Assembly: GCA_037043235.1 (NCBI GenBank)
Contig: JAWRVZ010000076.1
Coordinates: 1,364,001 to 1,428,000 of the forward strand
Direction: 5' to 3'
Length of the DNA: 64,000 bases
From: Rhodeus uyekii
Lineage: Eukaryota; Chordata; Actinopteri; Cypriniformes; Acheilognathidae
Shown: positions 37,932 through 47,988 of the stretch, piece after piece
Position numbering within the stretch: the first letter of the stretch is position 1
How the letters are laid out: each line of letters starts with the position of its first letter
The notes under the pieces: generated by a model
What the model saw: only the letters and a program-made list of their open reading frames with translations
The model's database searches: none
Told to the model about the DNA's origin: nothing
Position numbers and translations under genes: made by a program

Positions 37932-38225
37932 GTGTGAAGATTCGCCACTTTTCTCTCCAGCATTTGAGGAGCTATTCGAGGTAGTGACTCGCGCTGTCAA
38001 ATGTTGAACACTGCTGGCGGAACAAGGAGCGTTCGTCCTAAGTAAATAAATAAAGTAGACGAACGCGAAATTAAGACGAAATTTAACATCTTTAAAAGAT
38101 AAATAACTTCCTGATGCTAAAATAGAAAATAACTTCTTGCTGGACGCCCCTCTCTCGGCTTCTTATGCTCTCTCGACGCTGTTATTATGGTCGTCGATAA
38201 GTTCTAGGAGGCTGCTAAGCAGCAG

Positions 38226-38594
38226 GTGGTGTTCAGCATGCTACTGCCTCGTCACTCTCAAATTAGGGTCTGTGAGCCAGTCACAGCCACGGAGCTGCTT
38301 CTAACAGGCCGCTCTGAGGCAGAGTCTCGCAGAGTCCCCCCCCCCCCCCCCAGAAACCCGGTGAGTCTACATCGAAGAGCTCAGCTGCCGCCTGTGAGTC
38401 GGGTTTCTCTGAGGAGATTGTCCCCTTCCGAGCAGGGTCCTAGAGCATTCACTCCAGGCATACTCCAGAAAACCGGGCCCTGTAGTGTCTGCCACTCAAG
38501 CACTCGAGAGGCTGGTTCCCTCATTAGAATTTCTGGTCGCGTCTCATACCTACCAGAAGTTTCTCATTGGGTCCTGCTCTTTAAAAATATATAA
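38226..38594 (+). pseudogene. DIRS ORF between gag and RT, degenerate
   Basis: Contains PSEQGPRAFTPGI and VSYLPEVSHWVLLF. The minus-strand DIRS carries parallel SSEEGPRAFDPGV and AKYLSMGPVYSVH at 48251-48553, which supports homology. A run of 14-15 C residues at 38338-38352 is a likely frameshift hot spot. Confidence 0.6.
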
Positions 38595-38619
38595 ACTTGT
38601 TTGCCTTTAGCGGGGTTCT

Positions 38620-39000
38620 ATCCACCGTGGTGAGCCCCGAGCAGGCTCTGGTCACGGAACAGTAAGTAGACATTCTGTTGAAGCAAGGGGCCATAGAATA
38701 TGTACCCCCCCTCAGACAGAAAGTCAGGCTTACAGCCGTTACTTCATCATTCCCAAGAGGGATGGAGGATCGCGGCCCATTCTAAATTTGCGCCTTCTAA
38801 ATCACTCGTCATCTATGTTGACTTTGAACCAGACCGTGACAGATCAGGTTGAGGACTTGTATCGATTTGCATATTTTCATTCCATTCTTCCACAACATAG
38901 GAAGTACGTCAGGTTTGCCTTTGGGAGGAAGCCTTACCGATATTGAGTGCTTCTGTTTGGCCTTCCTTTTTCACCTCGCACATTCATCATATGAGGGAAT
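38620..39000 (+). pseudogene. DIRS reverse transcriptase fragment
   Basis: Frame from 38713 reads SRYFIIPKRDGGSRPIL, the RT fingers motif of DIRS-like elements (usual form SRYFxVPKKDGGLRPILDL). A second block from 38869 reads AYFHSILPQHRKYVRFAFG and then a stop within YRY*VLLFGL. Motif-A aspartates and the YIDD box are missing, replaced by a deletion that runs into the right terminal repeat. The polymerase is therefore inactive. Confidence 0.75.
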
Positions 39001-39290
39001 GAGACCCTGCGTCTTTAGCCTCAGCTCCTCACACCTTCCAGGCTTGCTTCAGACAATGCTCTAAGCTGCCGTCACCAGTTTCCTGGTTCATGACGTCACC
39101 GACTTGCGACTATCACTCACACTCGGGTGATCGAACGTTCGATCGTTTGCAAGGGGCTTCACGAGACTATTGTCAAGGTATCCCCCTAGCGCTTTTGACA
39201 GTCTCGTTCCCTCTTCAGGGAACTATGGTTATATACGTAACCTGAGACGTTCTCTTTCAAGGGAACTCGCACTGCATCGAAACATACAAT

Positions 39291-39740
39291 TATGATTCAA
39301 ATCCCTCATTCTTGAAGACTGCAATATGAAGGACAACAACATGTATTAGATTCAGAAGCACATTCTTTTTTATGGAAGTTCAATGACTCCATAAACAATT
39401 TAAAAACATAATTTCTTTCAACTAAATTTTCAACAGAAACCACCACTAAAACAACAACACTAAGACTTGGTCTTAAACACTAAAACAACTTTGGATTTAA
39501 AGGTCAAGTTAATTTGTACTTCATTGTTCTTCCGGGAAACATTTAAGTATCCCCTGTTGCTTCTGAATGGGGCATCTATTTCTGTCATCAAACAATCATC
39601 TATGAGTAGCTTTAAATTTTAACAGTCAGTTTATGAAGATATGCTGTAGTTCTTCACATTAGTGTCATTGGTTAAGGCACTTCTCCCCAAGGGTTCAAAA
39701 CAGCTGTAGAATGTAGACTCAAATGTAGAACTCAAATGTA
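39291..39740. other. Spacer
   Basis: AT-rich, no gene recognised. Confidence 0.4.
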
Positions 39741-39741
39741 G

Positions 39742-40089
39742 ATTCCCTTTCAAGGGAACTTGCGCCAGCAACGACAGCTTAAGTGTTTAGTAAGAGGCTC
39801 GTGAGCTACCTTGCTCCGCAATACTCTCTCCACAATCCTCAATTGTCCCTCATGCCCCGACACTGTCCACCAGGCCAGTCAGAACAACTTCTTGGTGGGC
39901 AAAGCTTACTCTACCTCGAGTCAAGCTGCAGCATTCCTCCACACCACAGCATTACTGAAAGCCTACCAGGCAGGCCTGCTAGAAAACCTCTATGAGGATT
40001 TCTCACCTCTAACCCGGATAATCAACCATCAAAACCAAGCATCGGAACAGGACCTTGGAGCAGAAGAAAAAGTTTGCCTAGTCCAATGA
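39742..40089 (+). pseudogene. Isolated DIRS Gag fragment
   Basis: The plus-strand frame 39811-40089 contains LVGKAYSTSSQAAAFLHTTA and LLKAYQAGLLENL. The minus-strand DIRS at 48792-49091 has LVGKAYSASSQAAACLHTTA and LLQAYKAELLGDL, so the two are clearly homologous. The fragment lies ~0.45 kb beyond the deleted DIRS and may be part of it or a separate insertion. Confidence 0.75.
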
Positions 40090-40324
40090 GTCCCAATTTC
40101 TTTGACATCACATGGATTGGTATGCATGTGTGCAGAATGTACCTCAGTAACTAATGGCACCAGGATGACTAATCAACTGTGTGCAGGAACCGGTTTATGT
40201 GCCTTGAGGGCAGCAACTTCTTCTGGGAAGCTCTGAGTTTGACATGTCCTCAGCAGAACAGCTTCTTCCTCCCTGTTAGTCACTGTTATACTGTCATGTT
40301 GTTTTCATTTGGTCGAGTTTGCGC
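40090..40324. other. Unassigned sequence
   Basis: No open frame or motif recognised. Confidence 0.35.
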
Positions 40325-40610
40325 AATTAGCCTGACTCAATGAATTTATCAATATCTCCTGAATAGATTGAGTCCTTCTGAAATCTCTTTTCAGTGCCCC
40401 TCAGCTTTGCAAGGATGGATTGCATGTAGCCCTTACGCTTAGGTACACCTGGATTCCACAGAAGAGGTGTGATGTTACATTATACTCCCTTGACGTAGGC
40501 TTGCTGCATTTAAGACTCAAACAGATGCATAGCATCTTTTTCTAGACCGGACAACCGGTTTCTCATTGCAAAAGGGTAGCACATCCAGTTGCCATACCCA
40601 TTACACATTT
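40325..40610 (-). pseudogene. BEL/Pao-like pol fragment
   Basis: Read on the minus strand, about 40610 to 40325 gives ITPLLWNPGVPKRKG, then ILAKLRGTEKRFQKDS and DIDKFIESG. BEL/Pao elements have a PLLWK-x-GVP segment followed by an RLxxLxKRLxKD helix and a YIxxGYAxK segment before the RT core. Stops are present and no catalytic RT block follows. This is an inferred family call from short motifs. Confidence 0.45.
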
Positions 40611-41020
40611 CTGTAGAGAAGATCATCTGGGTGGGCAGTGGAGATGAAAAAACACTGCTGCACTGGTACTTGGCCTGTAGTACTCATTTCTGCTCCTTGG
40701 AGTGCCCAGCCAAAAGCTGTGCAAACAGCGGAAAGTTGTAAGGGACCTACCTTGTGAAGTGGCTGTAGCAGAACTCCCCTTGGATGTGCGTACTATCTCT
40801 GAAGAGTCAGAATTTAAGCAGGAGTCCTTAAATTTTGTTGTGTGGCATTCACATGTCCTAGTTTTGTAGGCTTAACACTTTGTCCTTTAAGATGTATCTC
40901 AACATCAGGTGACAGTGAAGAATAGGAAGAGTGACTTGATGAAGGTGGACGAAGGGCGCTGTGGGTTTTCTGGAGATGATGTTGATAATGGTGTGTAAGG
41001 TTTTACACTTTGCATTACCT
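40611..41020. other. Unassigned sequence beside the BEL-like fragment
   Basis: Possibly part of the same minus-strand element; no certain motif. Confidence 0.3.
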
Positions 41021-41021
41021 C

Positions 41022-41159
41022 CTCATCCCCTTCTTCCCTCAGGAATGAGGTGATATATTCCATCAACTCCAGATGTCGACGCTGTCGTTTTTCATACTGT
41101 TTGAGTTTGCTTTGAAGTGCAGCCATAACAGCAGCCTCATCCTGTTCCCTCTCAGACTT
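41022..41159 (-). other. Exon-like coding segment of unknown protein
   Basis: On the minus strand TTCATTTAAG precedes SEREQDEAAVMAALQSKLKQ, a helical, charged stretch that continues through YEKRQRRHLELMEYITSF to EEGDEE. GAGGAG|GTAATG then gives a plausible donor. The open frame is longer (40905-41174) if read through. The composition suggests a coiled-coil segment. It could be a host exon or part of a retroelement gag, given the BEL/Pao-like fragment downstream. I do not recognise the family. Confidence 0.35.
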
Positions 41160-41174
41160 AAATGAACAGAGCAT

Positions 41175-42165
41175 TAAGTAATAGGCTGGGAGTAAGTAGG
41201 CTGGGAGGGAAGGGCCAGTTGGTGATGGTTGTGGTCAAGGAGATACTCCTCCAGATATTTGGGTGTGTGACAATGCTGTGAGGGCCTGTCTGAAATCTCT
41301 GCAGGAGTGAGAGAGGTTGCTCGCTCTTATGATGACATCACTGAAGTAGTCAATGAACCATTTTGAAGTACCACTTTTGTTAATGCCCCCCTGAATTATG
41401 GTATTGACTGTTGAAGTTATCAGATTGAGTCTAACCATTTATTGCACATGAGTGACTTTACACACTTAGTAGTGTACCTGAGGTAGTTTTTGTGTCACAA
41501 ACTTTATCTTGCACCTAACACGACATGAGTCGAGCAAGCGATTTGACTGTTCCGCTGAAGTAACTTAGTAAATTTACCATTATGCTCAGTCCATATGTGC
41601 TTGGAACGGTGTACAACATTATTTGCATACAGTGCATTGGAGAACATCACATCTATAACAAACTTTGCACTTAAAGGAGGAGAATTCACAACATATTCCA
41701 TTATACATATTTCTTTTTTTCTTTTTCTTTTTAAATCCTAAAGCATTTAGTCAGATTTAATTCATTAAATTAGATTTTTAGATTAGATTAGAAGTGTAGC
41801 TTTACAAGTCTATTTACTGTATTATACTATAATTACTTTTCACATTGAATCTATGATTTACAATGTTTTTTTTGTTTTTTTTTATCCCATGGGATATATC
41901 CTCTATACTAAACATGCCCCATACTATCTAGATGAGCTAATGTTAATAAAAAAATTACACATTACACATTATGTCTCTGTGCAAGTGGCCAGTGTATATA
42001 GTGGCAGTAATGCAAGTAAGTGTAAGCCCCAGGAGCTTTCTGTTCTTTCAGCTTTCTGTTTTATCTCTGCAGTGAAAACTCTCATTGTAAGAGAAGATGC
42101 ATTTGGGGCACGGAGATACTCGCCTGATTCAATGAGACAGAGAGCCAGGCAGCCCATCATCTGAC

Positions 42166-42168
<3 letters not shown>
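41175..42168. other. Unassigned sequence with short minus-strand ORFs
   Basis: Minus-strand ORFs at 41235-41438 and 41504-41701 lack known motifs but lie beside the exon-like segment and could belong to the same element or gene. The rest is AT-rich. Confidence 0.3.

Positions 42169-42216
<48 letters not shown>
42169..42216. repeat. (CT)n microsatellite
   Basis: About 24 uninterrupted TC units. Confidence 0.95.
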
Positions 42217-42219
<3 letters not shown>

Positions 42220-43252
42220 GCCCCTAGCCCTGTGGCATATAATCAAAAGACACACATTCAGCCTGCTTACTGAGGGATAAAATTTACTTTAAATAGATTT
42301 TCTTTTACACATAAGACGTTTGACTTCAGTACAACTTTACTATCAGTCCTTGCGGCTCTTTAAAATTGTCTAAACATAGATTAAGATCTCCCAAAATATG
42401 CCGAATTTAAGAGGATTGGTATAGTGCTAGACAGATATTACCAAAATACTAGAATCACTATACAGCTATAAATCAAGTTCAAAACATTGCAACAGAACAA
42501 GCTAAGCATTTTAGATGCAAAATGGAAAAATAGATTCAACAGATCTAAGCAAGACTCGTCACTATCCCAAATGAACCATATCACAGGTAAAATAGCTCTC
42601 ATAAAAGATGTCTGTTAAGACACCCAGCATTGAATAAAGCTGTAGAGGAAAAAAACTTTAAAGTTGGGAGACACACATGTATACCATAACCAACTGAGGT
42701 GGAAAGGCAAACTCAAGAGGCCGTAATATGCTTATTTATTTACACTGTGAGGACATAAGTAAACAAAAAAATATAGGCTATTTATTGTATAGCAGGGTGA
42801 GTATTGGAGATGGGATGTGGACGTATTCCAAATCAAAGAAATAATCAAAACCAAAGCTAATCTAATTTAAAAGTTTCCCTCTACACTATCTAACAGAAGA
42901 AAGTGAAGAAATAGAAAATCTTATGAAAGAAAATACATTCTTGATCATCTCAGACATCGTACTCTTCCTTGCAAACACGAAGAGTACAGAGGGTTGAGCT
43001 TGTCCCTTTTCAAATGTTTCTAATGCAATTCAAAGTGAACCCTAAATGTGCTCAATGTATGTCATGCAACTTGCTTACTTGTCCTCTTCTCCATAGATAC
43101 GACAAACAAAAAACAGCAATGAGAGATGAAATGAATGAGCAATGAATAAAATATTGCACAAGCCAGATTACATACAAAAACTAAACACATAGTGAATACA
43201 AAGGAATAACGTCATTACAACAAGCAAAATATAGCTTTTATGAAAACACCAG
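42217..43252. other. AT-rich intergenic sequence
   Basis: No gene or repeat recognised. Confidence 0.4.
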
Positions 43253-43464
43253 GCTGTGTCCCAATCCACGGGCTGCATCCTTAGAAGGACTCAGACTTCA
43301 GCTGTTCGGCTGAGCATTGTTAAATGCGACAGTCTATGAGGACCCTTACGTTACAGTAGTAAATACTAAACCCATGAAGGGGAAATCACTGTGAATATTT
43401 GAGGCTCTTGATGGACTTGATCTACTTCATCTGCATTTTGCTTTTTTAAATTAAACTTAACCAC

Positions 43465-43735
43465 TGTCACAGTCATGTTGTGTCTTCAGCCCCTTCCTGT
43501 TTCCTTCCATGGACTTCCCTGTGTCATTTCCCTTACCTGTCATGTCAATCACTTCCCTCTTTAGTCTCGTCACCTGTTCCCAATCTCCCCTTATATAAGT
43601 CCTGTGTGTCTCTTAGTCTGTGTCCGTTCTCATCTATGTTGTGGGTCGTGCTACTCGTGCACGCTGTCCAGGCAGCCGGAGGGCAACCTTACGCAGAAAT
43701 AAACAGATGTTTGTGACTGAATCTGTGTCCTTCAA
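43465..43735 (+). repeat. Solo LTR, gypsy-like
   Basis: Begins TGTCACAGTCATGTTGTG. It has a TATATAAG promoter-like box at 43592-43599, a GCAGAAATAAAC polyadenylation signal near 43693-43704, and ends around TGTCCTTCA. This TG...CA layout with internal TATA and AATAAA is that of an LTR. No internal retroelement sequence flanks it. Confidence 0.6.
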
Positions 43736-44157
43736 ACCTTCTTGAGTATTTTCAAAAGAATAAAGTATATTTTTTTAATGAAATGCTAATCAACATGCAA
43801 ATCGCCTTTCTCCCAGTAAAGAATAGGCCTAGTATGTGATCACTCATTCTGTGATAGGCAGTCACATCGGATGACAAGAGGATATTTAAAATACTCAAAT
43901 GACGTTGTAAAATGAGTTTGGAGCTTAAACATGGTTTAAATAAAACAAATTGGTGTTTTTTAATGTACTAATCTGACATGATGGTAGCCCTTATGCAATA
44001 CTTTAGGTTACACTGACAAATTAAGTTCAGATTAAAAAGAAATAGCATTTTAAGTTAACATGCCAGTTAACACTTTTTAATAATGAACCATGGATTTTGT
44101 CTCTGTGGCCCCCTCATTTGAGGCAGTGAACTATAAACTTATTTTTTCATAACTTCT

Positions 44158-44160
<3 letters not shown>

Positions 44161-44216
<56 letters not shown>
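44161..44216. repeat. (TA)n microsatellite
   Basis: About 28 uninterrupted TA units. Confidence 0.95.
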
Positions 44217-44219
<3 letters not shown>

Positions 44220-44411
44220 TTATATCTTCGATATTTGTGGAAGTGTAACTCAGCAATTTCTCTCGAGAAAATTTCTGTTCTCTCCATCATTTCACAAAAA
44301 ACACAGGACACATTTGGAGGCTGCATTTAAGGAGAAATTGGGAAAAAATTTAATCGACCTTCAAATGCAGCTTTCAAAGGATGCAGCCTTTGAATTGGGA
44401 TGCAGCTTCAG

Positions 44412-44649
44412 ACTCTTGCGAGTGGCTGCTGCAATGAACCGAACTGAAACTACGACATAAGGGAATCACAAGGAAAATGTGATGTGGCGTGAACTAATGG
44501 CCAGGCACTATGAACGTTTTTTTAAAAGGTGCGTTCACGCATGTTGTAATTACGTGATTTCAACTTGAAAAAAGCAATCATGTCCTCGTAGAGCTTGTAA
44601 TTAAAGCTTGTTAGATGGGAATTTTCTGAAAGCTCCTATTTTTGACTTT
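44412..44649. other. Spacer
   Basis: Nothing recognised. Confidence 0.4.
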
Positions 44650-44801
44650 CCTGTACGTCAAACATTAGAGCATGGTGCTTGCAAAATCAAGGTCATGAGT
44701 TTGATTTCCAGGGAAAGCAAGAACTGCTTAGCATTGCAATGTGTGTCTTGCAAAGTAAGTTGCTTTGGATAAAAGTGTCTGCAAAATCCGTAAATGTAAA
44801 A
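44650..44801 (+). repeat. tRNA-derived SINE, second copy
   Basis: Same layout as the copy at 33082: CCTGTACGTCAAACATTAGAG head, then GGTCATGAGTTTGATTTCC where the B box is degraded, shared CAGGGAAAGCAAGAACTG, and the tail GTTGCTTTGGATAAAAGTG. Older or more mutated in the promoter than the first copy. Confidence 0.8.
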
Positions 44802-45024
44802 ACATACCACTGCAGATTAATTTAGTAATGTGTAGTATTGTCATAGAAGAGCATAATTCCCAGGCCGAGGATGTGAACAGCTCAGAATAGAGTCTCACGT
44901 GTTGTCTTCTTGAGACTACTGTAATTACAACATGCCGTGAACAGCATTAGAGTGGAGAAGAGCCGTGAACATAAAAAGAGATATCAAAACAAAAAAACAT
45001 TGACAGGTAACAATATCAAACCAA
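44802..45024. other. Spacer before DIRS
   Basis: No feature recognised. Confidence 0.4.
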
Positions 45025-45400
45025 CAGAATGTCTCGGGTTACGTATGTAACCTTAGTTCCCTGAGGGGGAACGAGACGCTGCGTCAAAGCGCTAGGGGAA
45101 TACCTTGACGAATGTCACTTGAAGCATTGTGTAAATGATAAACGTGCACTGTGTGAATGTGTCATTGACATCATGAGTCATTGACATCATGAACCAGGTG
45201 ATAAAAAGGCTCCGGAACCCGGAAGCGGCAGCTTGGTTAAGTGTCTGAATCGAGTCTGGAGACACAAGGAGCTGAGGCTGAAGACGCAGTGTCTCGTTTC
45301 CTCTCAGGGAATTAAGGTTACATACGTAACCTGAGACGTTCTCTTTCATGGGAACTCGAGCTGCGTCAAAGCGCTAGGGGAACGATATGCCAATGCCACC
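45025..45400 (-). repeat. DIRS right-hand terminal repeat and internal complementary region
   Basis: Contains the terminal repeat plus a second block (45295-45375) with TACGTAACCTGAGACGTTC and GGAACTCGAGCTGCG. That block is complementary to the first part of this region (45036-45085, GGGTTACGTATGTAACC...). DIRS elements carry such an internal region complementary to their outer ends, used to join ends into a circle. Confidence 0.7.
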
Positions 45401-45419
45401 TCAATGACGCCACAGCTCA

Positions 45420-46010
45420 CTACAACAGCACCCTCATCCTCGGAGTGGAGTCGAGGTTTAGTTGATAAAACCTCTGAAAAGTGTGCGGTGAGGACCAGCC
45501 AGCCACAGCACAAACATCAGCAAGGGAAGCTCCGGAGAGGAGTGCCTTGGAAGCAGCCATACTCCTAGTATCGTACTCCCAAAAGGCCTGGAGTACGATA
45601 GACAGAGAAAGGTTAGTAGGCACCTTAGGAACAAAGCCAGGCCTCAGGTGAAAAGGTGCAAACTCAAGACATGAAGGAGCTACAGACAGGGCCTGTAGAT
45701 CCCCCACCCTCTTAAGCGAGGTGATAGCCGGTAAAAAGAGGGTCTTGAGCGAGAGGAGTTTGATGGAAATCTCCTCGATAGGTTCAAAAGGGCAAGTCCC
45801 TGGAGTACCAAAGACAGTTCCCAGGCCAAAACCTGGGTCTGTACTGCAGGCTTCAACCTAAGAGTACCACGGAGGAAACATGTGACGAGGGGGTCCCTGC
45901 CCACGAATATGCCACCCAGAGGTACGTGGTAAGCAGCTATATAGACCTTCAGGGTTTACGGGGATAACGCTGCAGCGAATATGACCTGCAGGAACTCCAG
46001 CACTTTGCCA
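45420..46010 (-). pseudogene. DIRS tyrosine recombinase, degraded
   Basis: Minus-strand frames from about 46000 read TLKVYIAAYHVPL (N-terminal SAM-like domain), GRDPLVTCFLRGTLRLKP, and finally YDTRSMAASKALLSGASLAD followed by VCAVAGWSSPHTFQRFY. Tyrosine recombinases use R...HxxR...H/W...Y. Here the second R (DTRSMA), the H (SPHTF) and the nucleophile Y (RFY) are visible, but the expected H before xxR is Y. At least two frameshifts and a stop separate the pieces (45420-45707, 45680-45904). It would have inserted the circular DNA copy without target-site duplication. Now inactive. Confidence 0.8.
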
Positions 46011-46043
46011 ATTTGACAAGTTACTGGGTTCACCTGCTGTTCG

Positions 46044-46400
46044 CTACACCGAGAAGAGAAAAGACCTCGAGAGACCAGCATCTAAGAGCCGGGCCCCCTC
46101 AGAGGCCAGGCCTAAAGTCTCCACAGTTCTGGGCAGGGCTGCAAGTAACAACTCCCTGCCTGGGACAGGAGATCTCTCCTGAGCGGAATCTCCCAGGGGA
46201 CCCTGTCCAGGAGAGACACGAGATCCGCAAACCACACTCGGGGCAACAAGTGTAAGACGGACCCTATTCCGGCGAACTCTCGCCAGAACTACCAGAAGCA
46301 GAGCGGCTGTGGGGAATGCGTACAGACGTAGCCTCTGGAGAGAGAGAACCACAGAGGGCAATGGGTCGAATCTACAGTTGCGAACAGATCTACTTATGCT
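46044..46400 (-). pseudogene. DIRS RT/RNase H C-terminal region
   Basis: The frame 46044-46565 carries WSQGRLLSLRAVHIP and LQRLRLYAFPTAALLLVVLA, followed by VRRNRVRLTLVAPS. This is the stretch after RNase H in DIRS pol. A frame change occurs within it relative to the RNase H frame (46394-46675). Confidence 0.7.
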
Positions 46401-46690
46401 CGGCTGTACCTCGCCCAAATCTGCTCCACCACCTCGGTGTGGAGTCTCCATTCCCCAGGCCTCGGCCCCTGCCTCGGCGTATATTCCCCTGTTCTGTGCC
46501 ACAGGGATATGAACTGCCCGGAGAGAAAGCAGTCTCCCTTGGGACCAGAGGAGGATCTGTCGCACCAGTTTGTAAAGTGGTCGAGAACGCCCCCCTGAGG
46601 GTTCATGTACACAACCACCGCTGTGCTGTCGGTGGACACAACAGCATGTCTGGGAGAAACGCTTGTAGCGCGCATTGGACTGTCAGCATC
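46394..46690 (-). pseudogene. DIRS RNase H fragment
   Basis: Minus-strand frame reads VSTDSTAVVVYMNPQGGV and ends with QGPRPGEWRLHTEVVEQIW. The TD(N/S)TAVVxYxNxQGG block holds one of the RNase H acidic residues. The preceding GLWSEPQLTWHINLLEM lies in the RT frame (46603-46989). No intact frame connects them. Confidence 0.75.
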
Positions 46691-46699
46691 TCTAGCAGA

Positions 46700-46879
46700 T
46701 TTATATGCCAGGTGAGCTGGGGTTCACTCCACAGACCTTGTAGTTGAGAACACGGATGCCTTACCACTACTTTGGTGAAAGTGCAGGATGACAGAGCTAG
46801 GCCAAATGAAAGCACACAGTTTTGGTACGCCCTCCCCCCGAAGGCGAACCTCAGGTACTTCCTGTTTTTTGGAAGGATG
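46700..46879 (-). pseudogene. DIRS reverse transcriptase, 3' piece with active-site deletion
   Basis: Minus-strand reading ILPKNRKYLRFAFGGRAY then LSFGLALSSCTFTKV continues the RT fragment that stops at about 47990. Just after it, a second frame gives GIRVLNY, at which point sequence jumps to GLWSEPQLTWHINLLEM of RNase H. The YIDD catalytic loop and thumb are thus deleted. The enzyme cannot function. Confidence 0.8.
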
Positions 46880-46880
46880 G

Positions 46881-47988
46881 ATAGATATATAGATAGATAG
46901 TTTATTGTCATTTCACATGTACAAGTACAGTATAACGAAATTAAACTTGGAGCAAGTCTCCTAGCCGTTGCATGTTCATGCGCCGCCATACTTTTTTTCT
47001 CCAGAGATTACAGAATGCAGTTTAACAAGCCTTAAATAGCAAAAACACAAACAAGATAAACAAGACGTGGTACAGTACACGTGGGCACATGTTGGGATTT
47101 TTTGTGGGGAGGGGGGGTAGGTTAGGATAGATAAGGATAGATTAGAACAGGCAGACGGATCTGTGGAAGCAAGCCATAACATCAGATGTTTTGTTCAGTC
47201 CTATGGTTTGTCCTTGGAGATAAGGCAGTTCCCAGAGAAAGAGAGAGAAAAACAGGAGATAGTAACTGGCTGAAACAGGCTGGATTCCCAACAAGGGACA
47301 TTTTTTCCAATCCATTTTGGTGATCTTCGGTAATTTGTCCGCATCATAATCAATCAGTTCTGGTCCTCAGGTCGATGCAGTTCCTTAGATATTTCGTCTA
47401 GCCTCACGGCCAGACCGGTTACTGTTCGTAAAAGTTCACCGACCTGACCCCCCGATGGAGCCCATTCTTCCCTGCGTGTCCGCAGTACGGACTGCGATGT
47501 TCCGATTCAGTTCCTCAATCTGTATCACTCTCTGATCTAGTTCCTTCAGACGGTTACCCACAGCACCGACACGGTCCTTAAATTCCACAGACAATGGCTG
47601 GGTGAATTTGCTCGCAGCTGTCTTACCAATCTTTCGATGGATCAGGGCAATCCCACAGCCAAAGAATAGGATCCCTGCCATCAATAGTCCAATCACATAA
47701 AGATCTTCCGCATTTTCCATGGGCAGAGCTTCCAGGCACAGGACTTGCCATTTGTAATATGAGTCCATCACGTACCCCGAAGCAAACGTCCCGTCAGGGC
47801 AATTGGGCTCTCCCGGAGCGCCCTTCCTTTGTGAAAAAATCTTGTAGATCGCGCTGAGTCCAGCAAGCAGCAGGTCAGGAAGAGAGACAAGAGACAAATA
47901 GACGAAATACTGAAGCGCCAGGCAGAGCAGATAGTAGAGCAGAGAGGAGATGAAAACATGTCCGCACTGTTCAAGATCAGGAAGAGAA
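46881..47988 (-). mobile_element. ~1.1-kb insertion in the DIRS RT, retroposon with (TATC)n tail
   Basis: The DIRS RT frame is interrupted between ISI (47985) and LPKNRKY (46875). The inserted piece, read on the minus strand, ends TGACAATAAACTATCTATC, then ATATATCTATCC, a tail typical of fish LINE/SINE-like retroposons with short tandem 3' repeats. GGAAGGATGG at 46871-46880 and GAGAAGATGG at 47984-47993 look like an imperfect target-site duplication. The only long frame is the 153-codon ORF at 47436-47897. It has no RT of its own, so it is presumably non-autonomous. Confidence 0.7.
47436..47897 (-). CDS. Putative membrane and coiled-coil protein inside the retroposon
   Basis: A 153-codon intact ORF on the minus strand, starting MSLVSLPDLLLAG. 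It has a hydrophobic N-terminal stretch (residues ~4-18), a middle part with two cysteines (PNCPDGTFASGYV, WQVLCLEAL), and one strong transmembrane segment (VIGLLMAGILFFGCGIALIH, ~68-87) followed by positive residues RKIGK. The C-terminal ~55 residues (FKDRVGAVGNRLKELDQRVI to IEELNRNI) look like a coiled coil. I do not recognise the family. Length and lack of stops contrast with the broken DIRS frames around it, which suggests a younger or selected ORF. It could be a captured host sequence or a novel element-encoded protein. Function unknown. Confidence 0.55.
   Translation of the reverse strand: MSLVSLPDLLLAGLSAIYKIFSQRKGAPGEPNCPDGTFASGYVMDSYYKWQVLCLEALPMENAEDLYVIGLLMAGILFFGCGIALIHRKIGKTAASKFTQPLSVEFKDRVGAVGNRLKELDQRVIQIEELNRNIAVRTADTQGRMGSIGGSGR

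Larger units (their letters stand above)
37385..39290 (+). mobile_element. Internally deleted DIRS-type retrotransposon
   Basis: The left end holds GGTGATAAATATGCTCCGGAAACC (37430-37455) and the right end holds the inverted counterpart CCTGGTTCATGACGTCACC (~39083-39101). These match, in inverted orientation, ends of the minus-strand DIRS at 45025-49725. Between lie gag and reverse transcriptase pieces but no RNase H or tyrosine recombinase, so about 3 kb are missing. The segment TTCAGGGAACTATGG with ACGTAACCTGAGACGTTC (~39215-39255) matches the block at 45295-45345. DIRS elements replicate through circular DNA and integrate by tyrosine recombinase. This copy cannot do so alone. Confidence 0.78.
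43253..44411. mobile_element. DNA transposon-like element with imperfect terminal inverted repeats
   Basis: Left end GGCTGTGTCCCAATCC followed by GGGCTGCATCCTTAGAAGG. The reverse complement of the right end (44361-44407) gives GCTGCATCCCAATTCAAAGG and CTGCATCCTTTGAAAG. The two ends are thus related in inverted orientation over ~40 bp. The interior holds no transposase and is interrupted by a solo LTR and an (AT)n tract. Non-autonomous; superfamily undetermined. Confidence 0.6.

Noticed and set aside
46044..46747. Plus-strand ORFs over 46.0-46.75 kb and 48.1-49.0 kb
   Set aside because: They are antisense shadows of the minus-strand DIRS RNase H, RT and gag.
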